From a virus: a stretch of DNA of 28,180 nucleotides. Made by a program: the position numbers and the translations under genes. The notes under the pieces are model-generated. The model saw only the letters and a list, made by a program, of their open reading frames with translations. It searched no databases and was not told where the DNA came from. The DNA is taken from positions 1-28,180 of the IMG/VR virus record IMGVR_UViG_3300037963_001143, one strand, 5' to 3'. Below are positions 1 to 5,857 of this stretch, in pieces; the stretch's first letter is position 1; every line of letters begins with the position of its first letter.

Positions 1-66
1 AGTAAAGCAGATCTAGAATACTTAATAGAACTATATAAAGAAAAGCTAAAAGAAATATGCAAATAA
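1..66 (+). CDS. C-terminal fragment, probably the end of ninG
   Basis: An open frame runs from base 1 to a TAA at 64-66 and encodes 21 residues, helical and charged, ending in KEKLKEICK. It has no start inside the window, so it is the tail of a gene that begins upstream. The NinG-like gene cut off at base 28180 lacks its C-terminus, and this peptide (ADLEYLIELYKEKLKE) is what a NinG C-terminal helix looks like. The frames join if the terminal AG at 28179-28180 is the same AG as bases 1-2. It overlaps the methyltransferase start by 10 bases, matching the overlap style elsewhere. The assignment rests on the assumption that the molecule is circular or circularly permuted. Confidence 0.55.
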   Translation, partial: SKADLEYLIELYKEKLKEICK

Positions 67-686
67 CAAACGAAGACAATATGCAACTAATGGCAAGGTA
101 TGAAGACAATTACTTTGACCTTGCTATTGTCGACCCTCCTTATGGGATAAAAGCATCCAAAGGAGTTGGAAAATACTCTCGAAAAAAATATGGAAAAACA
201 GATAAAAACTGGGATAATGAAACACCGAAAAAAAAGTATTGGGAGGAGTTGTTTCGAGTAAGTAAAAATCAAATTGTTTGCGGTTCAAACTACTTTAGTG
301 AATTTTTATATTCAACGAAAAGTTTTGTTTGTTGGATAAAAAATAATCCAGCACCAACATTCGCACAAGCTGAATTGATATGGACTTCTTTTGATATAAA
401 TGGTAAAGTTTTTGATAGTGGCAAACAAATAATTCACCAAATACAAAAAGATGGTGGAAGCATACATCCAACACAGAAACCTATTTGTTTGTATGAATGG
501 CTCTTGATGAACTACGCAAAAGAAGGAGATAAAATACTAGACACTCACTTGGGTAGCGGTTCTATTGCTATTGCGTGTCATAATTTAGGTTTTGACCTAA
601 CAGCCTGCGAATTAGATAAAGAATACTACGAAGCAGCTATAAAACGTATAAACAATCATAAAGCGCAGACTAGGCTGTTTTGTTAA
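57..686 (+). CDS. DNA methyltransferase, N6-adenine/N4-cytosine type (beta-like order)
   Basis: A 209-residue S-adenosylmethionine-dependent DNA methyltransferase. The catalytic motif DPPYG lies at residues 26-30, HPTQKP at 137-142 and the cofactor-binding motif DTHLGSGS at 162-169, followed by ACELDKEYYE. Motif IV before motif I gives the beta-class order. The protein is short for the class, with little room for a large target-recognition domain, and its target cannot be read from sequence. No restriction endonuclease is adjacent, so it is an orphan enzyme, probably modifying phage DNA against host restriction. Its codon use (TTT, AAT, GAT, TTG) differs from the CTA/ATA/AGC/GAC-rich neighbours, which suggests recent acquisition. 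The start overlaps the preceding fragment. Confidence 0.9.
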   Translation: MQITNEDNMQLMARYEDNYFDLAIVDPPYGIKASKGVGKYSRKKYGKTDKNWDNETPKKKYWEELFRVSKNQIVCGSNYFSEFLYSTKSFVCWIKNNPAPTFAQAELIWTSFDINGKVFDSGKQIIHQIQKDGGSIHPTQKPICLYEWLLMNYAKEGDKILDTHLGSGSIAIACHNLGFDLTACELDKEYYEAAIKRINNHKAQTRLFC

Positions 687-701
687 TAACTTTGTTAATA
701 A
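679..701 (+). repeat. Tandem 11-bp repeat after the methyltransferase
   Basis: TTTGTTAATAA occurs at 679-689 and again at 691-701, separated by a single C. The first copy overlaps the methyltransferase stop. The repeat lies in the 64-base gap before the sigma-like gene, which also holds TGTATTTG at 719-726, one mismatch from the Bacteroidota -7 box TAnnTTTG. I cannot tell whether the repeat is a binding site or the scar of an insertion. Confidence 0.5.
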
Positions 702-750
702 GCTGAATACTAATTACTTGTATTTGTCTATTTAATTTGTATAATGCGCT

Positions 751-1296
751 ATGCTTACTGACAAGCTAGCAAAAGAACTAAAAGAAGTAGCAAGTAACTT
801 TATACCTGCTAACGATTTAGACGACCTTACCCAAGAAGTTTTCTTATACTTACTAGAATTACCTGCAGACAAACTAAAGCAACTAGTAGAAGATAAACAA
901 ATAAAATACTACTTCATAAGGTTATGTAAAAATAACTACTTTAGTAAGACTTCTAAGTACCACTATAAATATAGGAAGCCTGTAGAAAATATTACTTTTA
1001 CAGATAGCAAGCTACACGCTGAATATATACAATACCTAAAACAAGACGCAGTAGGCTTATATTTTAATACAGATATAGAAGACAGCGATCTAATACACAA
1101 TATACTAGCAGAGTTATACTGGTACGAACGCGAATTATTTAAACTGTATGTGTTAGGTAAGGTAAAAGATAGGGGCTATACATATAGCACCCTTAGCCAT
1201 AAAACAGGTATAAGCCGTATGTCTATATACACTACGATAAAAGGCGTAAAGCGTTACGTACGCAAGCGCCTAAAAGAATTAAGAAATGATATATAA
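751..1296 (+). CDS. Sigma-factor-like transcription regulator
   Basis: A 181-residue protein with the size and layout of a small (ECF-like) RNA polymerase sigma factor. Residues about 20-70 contain DDLTQEVFLYLLE, resembling sigma region 2.1-2.2 (typically DLxQExFL), followed by an aromatic, basic stretch as in regions 2.3-2.4. Residues about 145-178 form a helix-turn-helix with a basic end (YTYSTLSHKTGISRMSIYTT, then a KRYVRKRLKEL helix), matching region 4. It would act by recruiting host RNA polymerase to phage promoters. Its position ahead of the terminase and tail genes would suit an activator of late genes, and three late-block motifs lack the host -33 box. The similarity is to motifs only. 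A non-sigma HTH protein remains possible. Confidence 0.6.
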   Translation: MLTDKLAKELKEVASNFIPANDLDDLTQEVFLYLLELPADKLKQLVEDKQIKYYFIRLCKNNYFSKTSKYHYKYRKPVENITFTDSKLHAEYIQYLKQDAVGLYFNTDIEDSDLIHNILAELYWYERELFKLYVLGKVKDRGYTYSTLSHKTGISRMSIYTTIKGVKRYVRKRLKELRNDI

Positions 1297-1516
1297 AGAA
1301 CTAGCACAGCTTATAGACTACGATATACCTTGTATAGAATTTTACAACGAAGAAGGACAACTAGAATACTTAGCTACATTAGATAACTTCGAACTAGAAG
1401 ACATAGATATAATACTGCACGATAAATACGAGCCCTTCGGAATAATAAAACTAAAAAGAAATGCGAAAACCGAACTTAATGGTAAAAGCCTACAACCTCC
1501 TGAAAGCAAGCTATAA
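1286..1516 (+). CDS. Small acidic hypothetical protein
   Basis: A 76-residue acidic protein that I do not recognise. Its ATG lies inside the last codons of the sigma-like gene, an 11-base overlap that suggests translational coupling. The N-terminal two thirds are rich in D/E/I/L/Y and look like a small alpha/beta fold; the last 15 residues, which overlap the next gene, are polar and probably disordered. The codon use (CTA, ATA, GAC) is typical of this genome, supporting that it is translated. Confidence 0.6.
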   Translation: MIYKELAQLIDYDIPCIEFYNEEGQLEYLATLDNFELEDIDIILHDKYEPFGIIKLKRNAKTELNGKSLQPPESKL

Positions 1517-1691
1517 GCACGCTAAAAACGATTTTGAAAAGGCAGATCAAGTTTTATATAATGATAGAGTACATAGCTGTAGCCGTTGCGACTTTTATAG
1601 CGACGACGATAATAGCTGTAACGTATGCGGTTGCCCTATTGCTACTAAGGCTAGCTGGAAAAGTGAACAATGCCCTAAGAACAAATGGTAG
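1461..1691 (+). CDS. Small zinc-ribbon-like protein
   Basis: A 76-residue protein with six cysteines in a zinc-ribbon arrangement: C40-x2-C43, C53-x2-C56-x-C58 and C71. The N-terminal 35 residues are helical and basic. Small cysteine-cluster proteins of this kind are frequent in phages and usually bind nucleic acid or protein, but the exact role is unknown. The first ATG overlaps the previous gene by 56 bases. A second in-frame ATG at 1479 would reduce this to 38 bases, so the start is uncertain. It is followed at once by another overlapping small gene. Confidence 0.65.
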   Translation: MRKPNLMVKAYNLLKASYKHAKNDFEKADQVLYNDRVHSCSRCDFYSDDDNSCNVCGCPIATKASWKSEQCPKNKW

Positions 1692-1831
1692 AATTTTTAA
1701 AACACATATTCGGCTTTTGTGGCGAACCACACTTAAACGTTTTTCATATATTACTAGGCACGCCTGCTATATCTTATATAATATACAAAGTAAAAAAGTT
1801 AGTATGCAAATTACAGAAGAACAATATATAA
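1685..1831 (+). CDS. 48-residue single-span membrane protein
   Basis: A short frame, overlapping the previous gene by 7 bases, encodes a 48-residue peptide. An aromatic N-terminus containing FGFCGEPHLN is followed by a hydrophobic segment at about residues 19-34 (VFHILLGTPAISYIIY) and a lysine-rich end. One membrane span with a positive C-terminus, and a composition unlike random sequence, support a real gene. It sits in the chain of tiny overlapping genes between the sigma-like gene and the terminase. Function unknown. Confidence 0.5.
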   Translation: MVEFLKHIFGFCGEPHLNVFHILLGTPAISYIIYKVKKLVCKLQKNNI

Positions 1832-2028
1832 GAATACTAGAAGTATGGGAAAAGTGCAAAAGCGGCAAATGCGAAACGCACGAAGACAAAGCAGAACTAA
1901 TAACAATATATAACGAAATACACAATACTAAATATAAAACTACTACAAACTGCGGTAGCTGTTTACGTTCGGTATTTGTAGGTATTAAACACATAGTAGA
2001 AAAATGGCAGTACCCAAATATTACATAG
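1804..2028 (+). CDS. 74-residue protein with CGSC motif
   Basis: A 74-residue, mostly helical protein with a C50-G-S-C53 pair in the context TNCGSCLRSVFVGIK. I have the impression that similar CxxC proteins of 70-80 residues occur in Bacteroidota phages near the terminase, but I cannot name a function. The frame is open further upstream to 1534, but that part lies over the zinc-ribbon gene and gives a poor sequence. The ATG at 1804 is therefore preferred, overlapping the preceding gene by 28 bases. It overlaps the DUF3310 gene by 25 bases. Confidence 0.6.
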   Translation: MQITEEQYIRILEVWEKCKSGKCETHEDKAELITIYNEIHNTKYKTTTNCGSCLRSVFVGIKHIVEKWQYPNIT

Positions 2029-2261
2029 GTAAAACACATAAGTACGAAGCAAGCAAAGTAGTAGAAGACTTTCAAGGCGATAACTATAATTTAGGCGTGG
2101 CAATAAGTTATTTGCTTCGTGCAGGTAAAAAGCCAAACAACCCAAAGGAACAGGATATACGCAAGGCTATAGACCACCTGCACTTTGAACTAAACAGAAT
2201 AGCTGCAGATAAAGAAACAGAAACAAATTTAGTATATGAAAATACAGACTGTACGTATTGA
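2004..2261 (+). CDS. DUF3310 family protein
   Basis: An 85-residue protein matching the pattern of DUF3310, a family of small phage proteins (nucleotide-kinase-associated in some phages) with the core GNxxKYxLRAxxK followed by DLxKAxxHL. Here the core reads YNLGVAISYLLRAGKKPNN, then QDIRKAIDHLHFELNRI, at residues about 28-66. It is helical and presumably cytosolic; the biochemical role of the family is not established to my knowledge. It overlaps both neighbours, consistent with one transcript leading to the terminase genes. Confidence 0.75.
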   Translation: MAVPKYYIGKTHKYEASKVVEDFQGDNYNLGVAISYLLRAGKKPNNPKEQDIRKAIDHLHFELNRIAADKETETNLVYENTDCTY

Positions 2262-2682
2262 AACAATACAGGGCAATAGAGATAACCCACGTATAGTTAA
2301 CAAAGCTAAGTTCGAAAAGCTAAAGAAGTCTATAAAAGACTTTCCAGAAATGCTTAAACTACGCCCTTTGATAGTTAACAAACATAACGTTATACTAGGC
2401 GGTAATATGCGCTATAAGGCTTTAGTAGAATTAGGCTATAAAGAAATACCTGTAATACATGCAGAAGACTTAACAGAACGACAAGCGCAGGAATTTATAG
2501 TAAAAGATAACCTAAGCTACGGCGACTGGGATTTTGATATACTAGCTAACGAATGGGATAGCGTAGAACTTGAAGACTGGGGCTTAGACGTATGGCAAAA
2601 TGAAGACGACCTAATAGCACACGAAGAAGAAGAAACAAAAGAAAAAGAAGAAAAAGAAGTATGCCCTTTATGTGGCAAATAA
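2236..2682 (+). CDS. ParB/sulfiredoxin-fold (ParB-N) domain protein
   Basis: A 148-residue protein with a ParB N-terminal-type domain in the first 95 residues: a polar-rich start with NRDNPR at 14-19, RPLIVNKHNVILGGNMRYKA around 43-62 (the ParB box GGxxR at 55-59) and EIPVIHAEDLTERQAQEF after it. ParB-type domains bind and hydrolyse CTP in true ParB, while phage homologues next to terminases or methyltransferases are often called ParB-like nucleases. The C-terminus is a Glu/Lys-rich linker ending in CPLCGK, half of a zinc ribbon. There is no HTH, so it is not a full partition protein. It lies directly upstream of the small terminase gene, suggesting a link to DNA packaging or modification, which is inference. 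Confidence 0.85.
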   Translation: MKIQTVRIETIQGNRDNPRIVNKAKFEKLKKSIKDFPEMLKLRPLIVNKHNVILGGNMRYKALVELGYKEIPVIHAEDLTERQAQEFIVKDNLSYGDWDFDILANEWDSVELEDWGLDVWQNEDDLIAHEEEETKEKEEKEVCPLCGK

Positions 2683-2700
2683 TTACAAAATGCAACACCT

Positions 2701-3048
2701 ATGCAGGATAGAACAGAAAAAGGTAAACTAGCTATGTTAGAAGCGTTAGAGCAAACGCTGGGCGTAGTTACTACTGCGGCAAAAATGGTAGGTATAGACA
2801 GGGTAACACATTACAGGTGGTTAGAAGAAGACGAAGACTATAAGACTGCAGTAAAAAGTATAGACGACGTAGCTATAGACTTTGCAGAAAGCCAGCTACA
2901 TAAGCAGATTAAAAAAGGTAGCACTTCGGCTACTGTATTTTACCTAAAGACAAAAGGTAAGAAGCGCGGTTATGTAGAACGCCAAGAACACGAACTAAGC
3001 GGCGGTGCTAGACCTATTAACATACAAATAGATATTGACGAAGACTAG
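2701..3048 (+). CDS. Terminase small subunit
   Basis: A 115-residue DNA-binding protein directly upstream of the large terminase. Residues about 8-45 form a helix-turn-helix: MLEALEQTLGVVTTAAKMVG then IDRVTHYRWLEED, the pattern seen in the N-terminal domain of phage small terminases and related HTH proteins. The middle (VAIDFAESQLHKQIKKGSTS, then ATVFYLKTKGKKRGY) matches the oligomerisation/core region of this family. It recognises the packaging site and hands DNA to the large subunit. Its 3' end overlaps the large subunit gene by 14 bases. Confidence 0.85.
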   Translation: MQDRTEKGKLAMLEALEQTLGVVTTAAKMVGIDRVTHYRWLEEDEDYKTAVKSIDDVAIDFAESQLHKQIKKGSTSATVFYLKTKGKKRGYVERQEHELSGGARPINIQIDIDED

Positions 3049-4342
3049 GCTAACAAAAAAGCAAGGACAAGCGCTAAAGTACTTACACGATAAGACTACT
3101 ACAGAAGTACTATTCGGCGGTTCTGCAGGTGGCGGTAAGTCTTACTTAGGTAGCGTATGGCTTATATACCTTTGCACTAGCTACGACGGTATACGCTGTT
3201 TAATGGGTAGGAGCAAGCTAGACAACCTAAAGAAAACAACGCTTAACACTTTCTTTGACGTATGCAAAGAATTTAAACTAATAGCAGGCGTAGACTACAC
3301 CTATAACGCACAAAGCAATATAATAAAGTTCAATAACGGTAGCGAAATAATACTTAAAGACCTTTTTCAGTACCCTAGCGATCGTAACTTTGATAGCTTA
3401 GGTAGTTTAGAAATTACTGCAGCTTTTATAGACGAAGCTAACCAAGTAACAGAAAAGGCAAAACAAATAGTAAGCAGTAGGATACGTTACAAGCTAGACG
3501 AATATAACTTAACACCTAAACTACTACTAACCTGTAACCCTGCTAAGAACTGGGTGTATAGTAACTTCTACAAGCCACAAAGAGAAAACAGGCTACCAGA
3601 ATACAGAAAGTTTATACAAGCCTTAGTAGACGATAATAAGCATATATCTAAACACTATAAACAGCAACTGCTAAAGCTAGACGAAATAAGTAAGCAAAGG
3701 CTTTTATATGGTAACTGGGAATACGACGACAGCGAAGACAAGCTAATAAACTACAACGCTATACTATCTGCGTTTGAACTAGACAATACACCTACAGGCG
3801 ATAAGTATATAAGCGCAGATATAGCGCGCTATGGTAAAGACAAAACCTGTATAATACTTTGGAATGGTTTACGTGCTGAACAATTTGTGGTTATAGACAA
3901 AAATAGCGTAACAGAAGCCGCAGAAGCTATACGAAAACTACAGCAAGCTAACGCAGTTCCACTACAAAACATAATAGTAGACGACGACGGCGTAGGTGGT
4001 GGCGTTACTGATATATTGCGCTGTAAGGCGTTTAGGAACAATTCTAAGGCACTTAAAGGCGAAAACTATATAAACTTAAAGACGCAATGCTATTATGCGC
4101 TTAGCGACGCTGTAAATAAGTCGCAGGTATATATAAGCACTAATAACATAGCATACAAGAATTTTATAGTACAAGAATTAGAGCAGGTAAGGCGTAAGAA
4201 CTTCGACAAGGACACAAAGCTACAGCTAATAAGTAAAGACGAAGTAAAAGCAGCTATAGGCAGGTCGCCAGACTTTAGCGACGCTTTAGCTATGCGTATG
4301 TACTACGAATTAAGACCGCAGGGTAAGTACTATGTGCAATAA
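3035..4342 (+). CDS. terL: Terminase large subunit (ATPase and nuclease)
   Basis: A 435-residue DNA-packaging motor. The ATPase domain has Walker A GGSAGGGKS at residues 28-36, Walker B AAFIDEAN with D133/E134, and the coupling motif LLTCNPAKNW. The C-terminal RNase-H-like nuclease shows its acidic residues in SADIARYGKDKT (D262), IIVDDDGVGGG (D316-318) and DFSDALAM (D413/D416). It docks on the portal, translocates DNA and cuts concatemers. The apparent start is TTG at 3035, inside the small subunit gene; I see no better ATG before Walker A. A stem-loop follows 4 bases after the stop, so the upstream transcription unit probably ends here. Confidence 0.97.
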   Translation: MTKTRLTKKQGQALKYLHDKTTTEVLFGGSAGGGKSYLGSVWLIYLCTSYDGIRCLMGRSKLDNLKKTTLNTFFDVCKEFKLIAGVDYTYNAQSNIIKFNNGSEIILKDLFQYPSDRNFDSLGSLEITAAFIDEANQVTEKAKQIVSSRIRYKLDEYNLTPKLLLTCNPAKNWVYSNFYKPQRENRLPEYRKFIQALVDDNKHISKHYKQQLLKLDEISKQRLLYGNWEYDDSEDKLINYNAILSAFELDNTPTGDKYISADIARYGKDKTCIILWNGLRAEQFVVIDKNSVTEAAEAIRKLQQANAVPLQNIIVDDDGVGGGVTDILRCKAFRNNSKALKGENYINLKTQCYYALSDAVNKSQVYISTNNIAYKNFIVQELEQVRRKNFDKDTKLQLISKDEVKAAIGRSPDFSDALAMRMYYELRPQGKYYVQ

Positions 4343-4346
4343 AAAA

Positions 4347-4370
4347 AAGGGTAGCTTTTATACTACCCTT
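4347..4370 (+). terminator. Stem-loop after terL
   Basis: AAGGGTAG (4347-4354) pairs with CTACCCTT (4363-4370), a perfect 8-bp stem around an 8-base loop. It starts 4 bases after the terL stop and precedes the late motif at 4443. The + strand lacks a clear U-tract, but the A-run at 4341-4348 would give one on the opposite strand, so it may act in either direction or as an RNA 3' stabiliser. Confidence 0.6.
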
Positions 4371-4442
4371 CCAAAAACAATGAATAGCCTAAAGGAAAGG
4401 CTAGCTAAAATATGGAAGCGCAATATACTCAAAATTGAATTT

Positions 4443-4456
4443 TTATATTTTATATT
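4443..4456 (+). promoter_or_regulatory. Late-block motif, copy 1
   Basis: TTATATTTTATATT, preceded by extra Ts, abuts the ATG of the chaperone-like gene. The same 14 bases occur at 14276-14289 and 16580-16593, each in a gap before a structural block. TATATTTT within it is one base from the Bacteroidota -7 box TAnnTTTG, but there is no TTG at the proper -33 distance. If it is a -7 box, transcription would begin about at the ATG, giving a leaderless or nearly leaderless mRNA. The promoter role is inferred. Confidence 0.5.
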
Positions 4457-5104
4457 ATGGAATTAGTTATTAACAACGAAACGTACTATATACCTAACAA
4501 ATGGAACGAAGTAAGTTTAGGCTGCTATATGCGCTTTATGGAAGCGTATAACGAAGAAGACACAGACTTACAAAAGGAAATAGTACTACTTTCTAGTTTT
4601 ACAGGCGCACCTATAGAAAAGCTAGGTAACATAAAGAAGAAAATGTTAGACCAAGCAGTAGAACACTTAGCTAAACTAATGGATACAAAGGTAACGGAAG
4701 ACGTTAACCTAATTATAGAAATAGACGACGTGGAATACGGCTTGCACCCAGACTTACATAACTTAAAGCTAAAGGAGTTTGTAGATCTAGACAATAAGCT
4801 AGCCGAAGGCTGGGAAAATATGGACGGAGTAATGGCTATTTTATATAGACCTGTAGTAAGTCGTAAAAAGGATAAATACAAAATAGAGGAATACGACTAT
4901 ACAACTGCTAAAAAGCGCGCAGAACTATTTAAGGAAAATTTAAGCGTAGAAACGGTTAACGCGGCTGCGGCTTTTTTTTTAGCTATAGGAATAGACTACA
5001 CGAAAATTACGCAGGTATATTCAAAGCTGAACAGGAAGACGAGGCGAAAACTTACAAAACAGAAGAAGAATTATTTAACGAAAGGTACGGCTGGTACGCT
5101 ATAA
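4457..5104 (+). CDS. Tail assembly chaperone-like protein, zero-frame product
   Basis: A 215-residue, helical, acidic protein heading the tail block. No motif identifies it. The case for a tail assembly chaperone (lambda gpG-like) is its position upstream of the tail proteins and tape measure, and a T9-A run at residues 172-175 that contains the classical -1 slippery heptamer T TTT TTA in the correct phase. After that site the zero frame encodes only a Lys/Arg/Thr-rich end, while the -1 frame continues with well-composed protein up to the next gene. The first 170 residues alternate short strands and helices. The gene is preceded by a late motif touching its ATG. Unlike lambda, it is separated from the tape measure by about 6 kb. 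Confidence 0.55.
   Translation: MELVINNETYYIPNKWNEVSLGCYMRFMEAYNEEDTDLQKEIVLLSSFTGAPIEKLGNIKKKMLDQAVEHLAKLMDTKVTEDVNLIIEIDDVEYGLHPDLHNLKLKEFVDLDNKLAEGWENMDGVMAILYRPVVSRKKDKYKIEEYDYTTAKKRAELFKENLSVETVNAAAAFFLAIGIDYTKITQVYSKLNRKTRRKLTKQKKNYLTKGTAGTL
4975..4981 (+). promoter_or_regulatory. Candidate -1 programmed ribosomal frameshift site
   Basis: The zero-frame codons are GCT TTT TTT TTA GCT, so the heptamer T TTT TTA sits exactly as X XXY YYZ, the same type as the HIV-1 gag-pol site. A slip of -1 opens a frame of 82 further codons ending at 5227-5229 in an ATGA overlap with the next gene. I did not identify a clear downstream stimulatory structure. A sequencing error in the T9 homopolymer is the main alternative. 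Confidence 0.6.
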
Positions 5105-5229
5105 TATACAACCTAGCAAACGGCGACCTATTAAAGTTCGACGAAGTGCTAGAAAGAACAGTAGACGAATGCTTTAATTTTATTATGTACCAAACAGACT
5201 TAGCACACATAGAAAATAGTAGAAAATGA
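4981..5229 (+). CDS. -1 frame extension of the chaperone-like protein (gpT-like part)
   Basis: This frame has no plausible own start but is open from the slippery site to a TGA at 5227-5229. It encodes 82 residues after the slip, giving a fusion of about 257 residues (175 + 82). The sequence is ordinary folded-protein material: YGWYAIIYNLANGDLLKFDE, then VLERTVDECFNFIMYQTDLA. The W..I..LA.GD...F/D.V pattern followed by a helical end resembles C-terminal parts of tail chaperone fusions. The stop forms ATGA with the start of the next gene, a coupling seen throughout this genome, which argues that ribosomes really reach it. Known GT-type fusions bind the tape measure; that role here is inferred. 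Confidence 0.6.
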   Translation, partial: SYRNRLHENYAGIFKAEQEDEAKTYKTEEELFNERYGWYAIIYNLANGDLLKFDEVLERTVDECFNFIMYQTDLAHIENSRK

Positions 5230-5726
5230 TATTAGACAATAACCAGATAAGCAGTTTAGGTATAAAGTATATATACAATAGACTAAGGCAAACTGCAGAT
5301 ACTGTAAGTAGTCAAGGCGCACAGCATATACGTAAGGTAACGGTAGGCGATATTTTCGAAGTAGAAGCAAAAGCTAAAGACTACCCACTACTACACATAG
5401 CTACAGAAAGCGCAGCAATAGATACAGGTAGGGTAGTATATAGTTTCCAGCTTATACTAATGGACTTAGTAAGTAAAGACGAAAGCAACGAAGAAGACGT
5501 GTTAAACGACACTTTAGAAACGTTAAAGCACTTTTTAGCATATTTAAGAATGGGTGTTACAACCTACGGACAAACGCCAAAACCAGAAGACGCGGCTAAT
5601 ATGATAAGGCTACAAGAAAGCATAAGCTGCGAACCTTTTACAGAACGTTTTGACAACGAAGTAGCAGGCTGGACGGCTAACATACAAATAGAAGTTATGT
5701 ACGACTTCGACTACTGCAACGCTTAA
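5226..5726 (+). CDS. Probable tail completion/terminator-type virion protein
   Basis: A 166-residue protein, starting in ATGA overlap with the -1 frame of the chaperone gene. It has the pattern VVYSFQLILMDLV, then EEDVLNDTLETLKHFLAYLR (residues about 68-110), then EVAGWTANIQIEVMYDFDYC at the end, which I associate with minor tail or tail-terminator proteins of Bacteroidota phages: a beta sheet, a helix with alternating acidic residues, and a closing beta strand. Its place in the tail block fits. I cannot separate tail terminator from other completion proteins. Confidence 0.5.
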   Translation: MILDNNQISSLGIKYIYNRLRQTADTVSSQGAQHIRKVTVGDIFEVEAKAKDYPLLHIATESAAIDTGRVVYSFQLILMDLVSKDESNEEDVLNDTLETLKHFLAYLRMGVTTYGQTPKPEDAANMIRLQESISCEPFTERFDNEVAGWTANIQIEVMYDFDYCNA

Positions 5727-5800
5727 CCTATGATTTTAAACGACTTATACAAAAATCGTAACAGCGAAGTAGCACAAACAAGAAGTAATATATATATACT

Positions 5801-5834
5801 TATTAGTATTATAGTATATATAAATAGTAATATA
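5801..5834 (+). repeat. Shared AT-rich intergenic element, copy A
   Basis: The order TATTAGTATTATA (5801-5813), GTATATATA (5814-5822), two bases, TAGTAATATA (5825-5834) recurs at 22977-23016, where only a six-base insertion and the two spacer bases differ. It lies in the gap before the gene at 5858. Possible roles are a regulator or replication-protein binding site or a promoter region; none can be chosen from sequence. Confidence 0.55.
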
Positions 5835-5848
5835 GTAATATAATAATA
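5825..5848 (+). repeat. 8-bp tandem repeat, three units
   Basis: TAGTAATA at 5825-5832 and 5833-5840 is followed by TAATAATA at 5841-5848, one base different. The unit overlaps the last segment of the shared AT-rich element and ends 9 bases before the ATG at 5858. It may be an iterated binding site or simple slippage in AT-rich DNA. Confidence 0.5.
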
Positions 5849-5857
5849 TAAGGATAA

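Noticed and set aside
691-726. Host-type promoter before the sigma-like gene (TTTG at 691, TGTATTTG at 719)
   Set aside because: Spacing of 24 bases and one mismatch in the -7 box make it too weak to call, though some promoter in this gap would be sensible.
1534-1803. Long upstream extension of the frame of the CGSC protein
   Set aside because: It overlaps the zinc-ribbon and membrane-peptide genes completely and reads as hydrophobic shadow sequence. The ATG at 1804 gives a normal protein.
4380-4466. A 28-codon frame in the gap between terL and the chaperone-like gene
   Set aside because: It runs through the late motif and into the next gene, which starts in a good context. It is short, and nothing supports translation.
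4525-4881. Minus-strand frame of 118 codons opposite the chaperone-like gene, and other minus-strand frames of 60-130 codons
   Set aside because: All lie entirely or largely over well-supported + strand genes, have Ser/Leu/Phe-rich shadow composition and no start context. The genome appears to be coded on one strand only.
5730-5843. A 37-codon frame after the gene at 5226
   Set aside because: The second half is only Ile/Tyr/Asn/Ser from the AT-rich repeats and shared element, so the open frame is probably a by-product of that sequence. The first 20 codons look more natural, so a tiny gene is not fully excluded.
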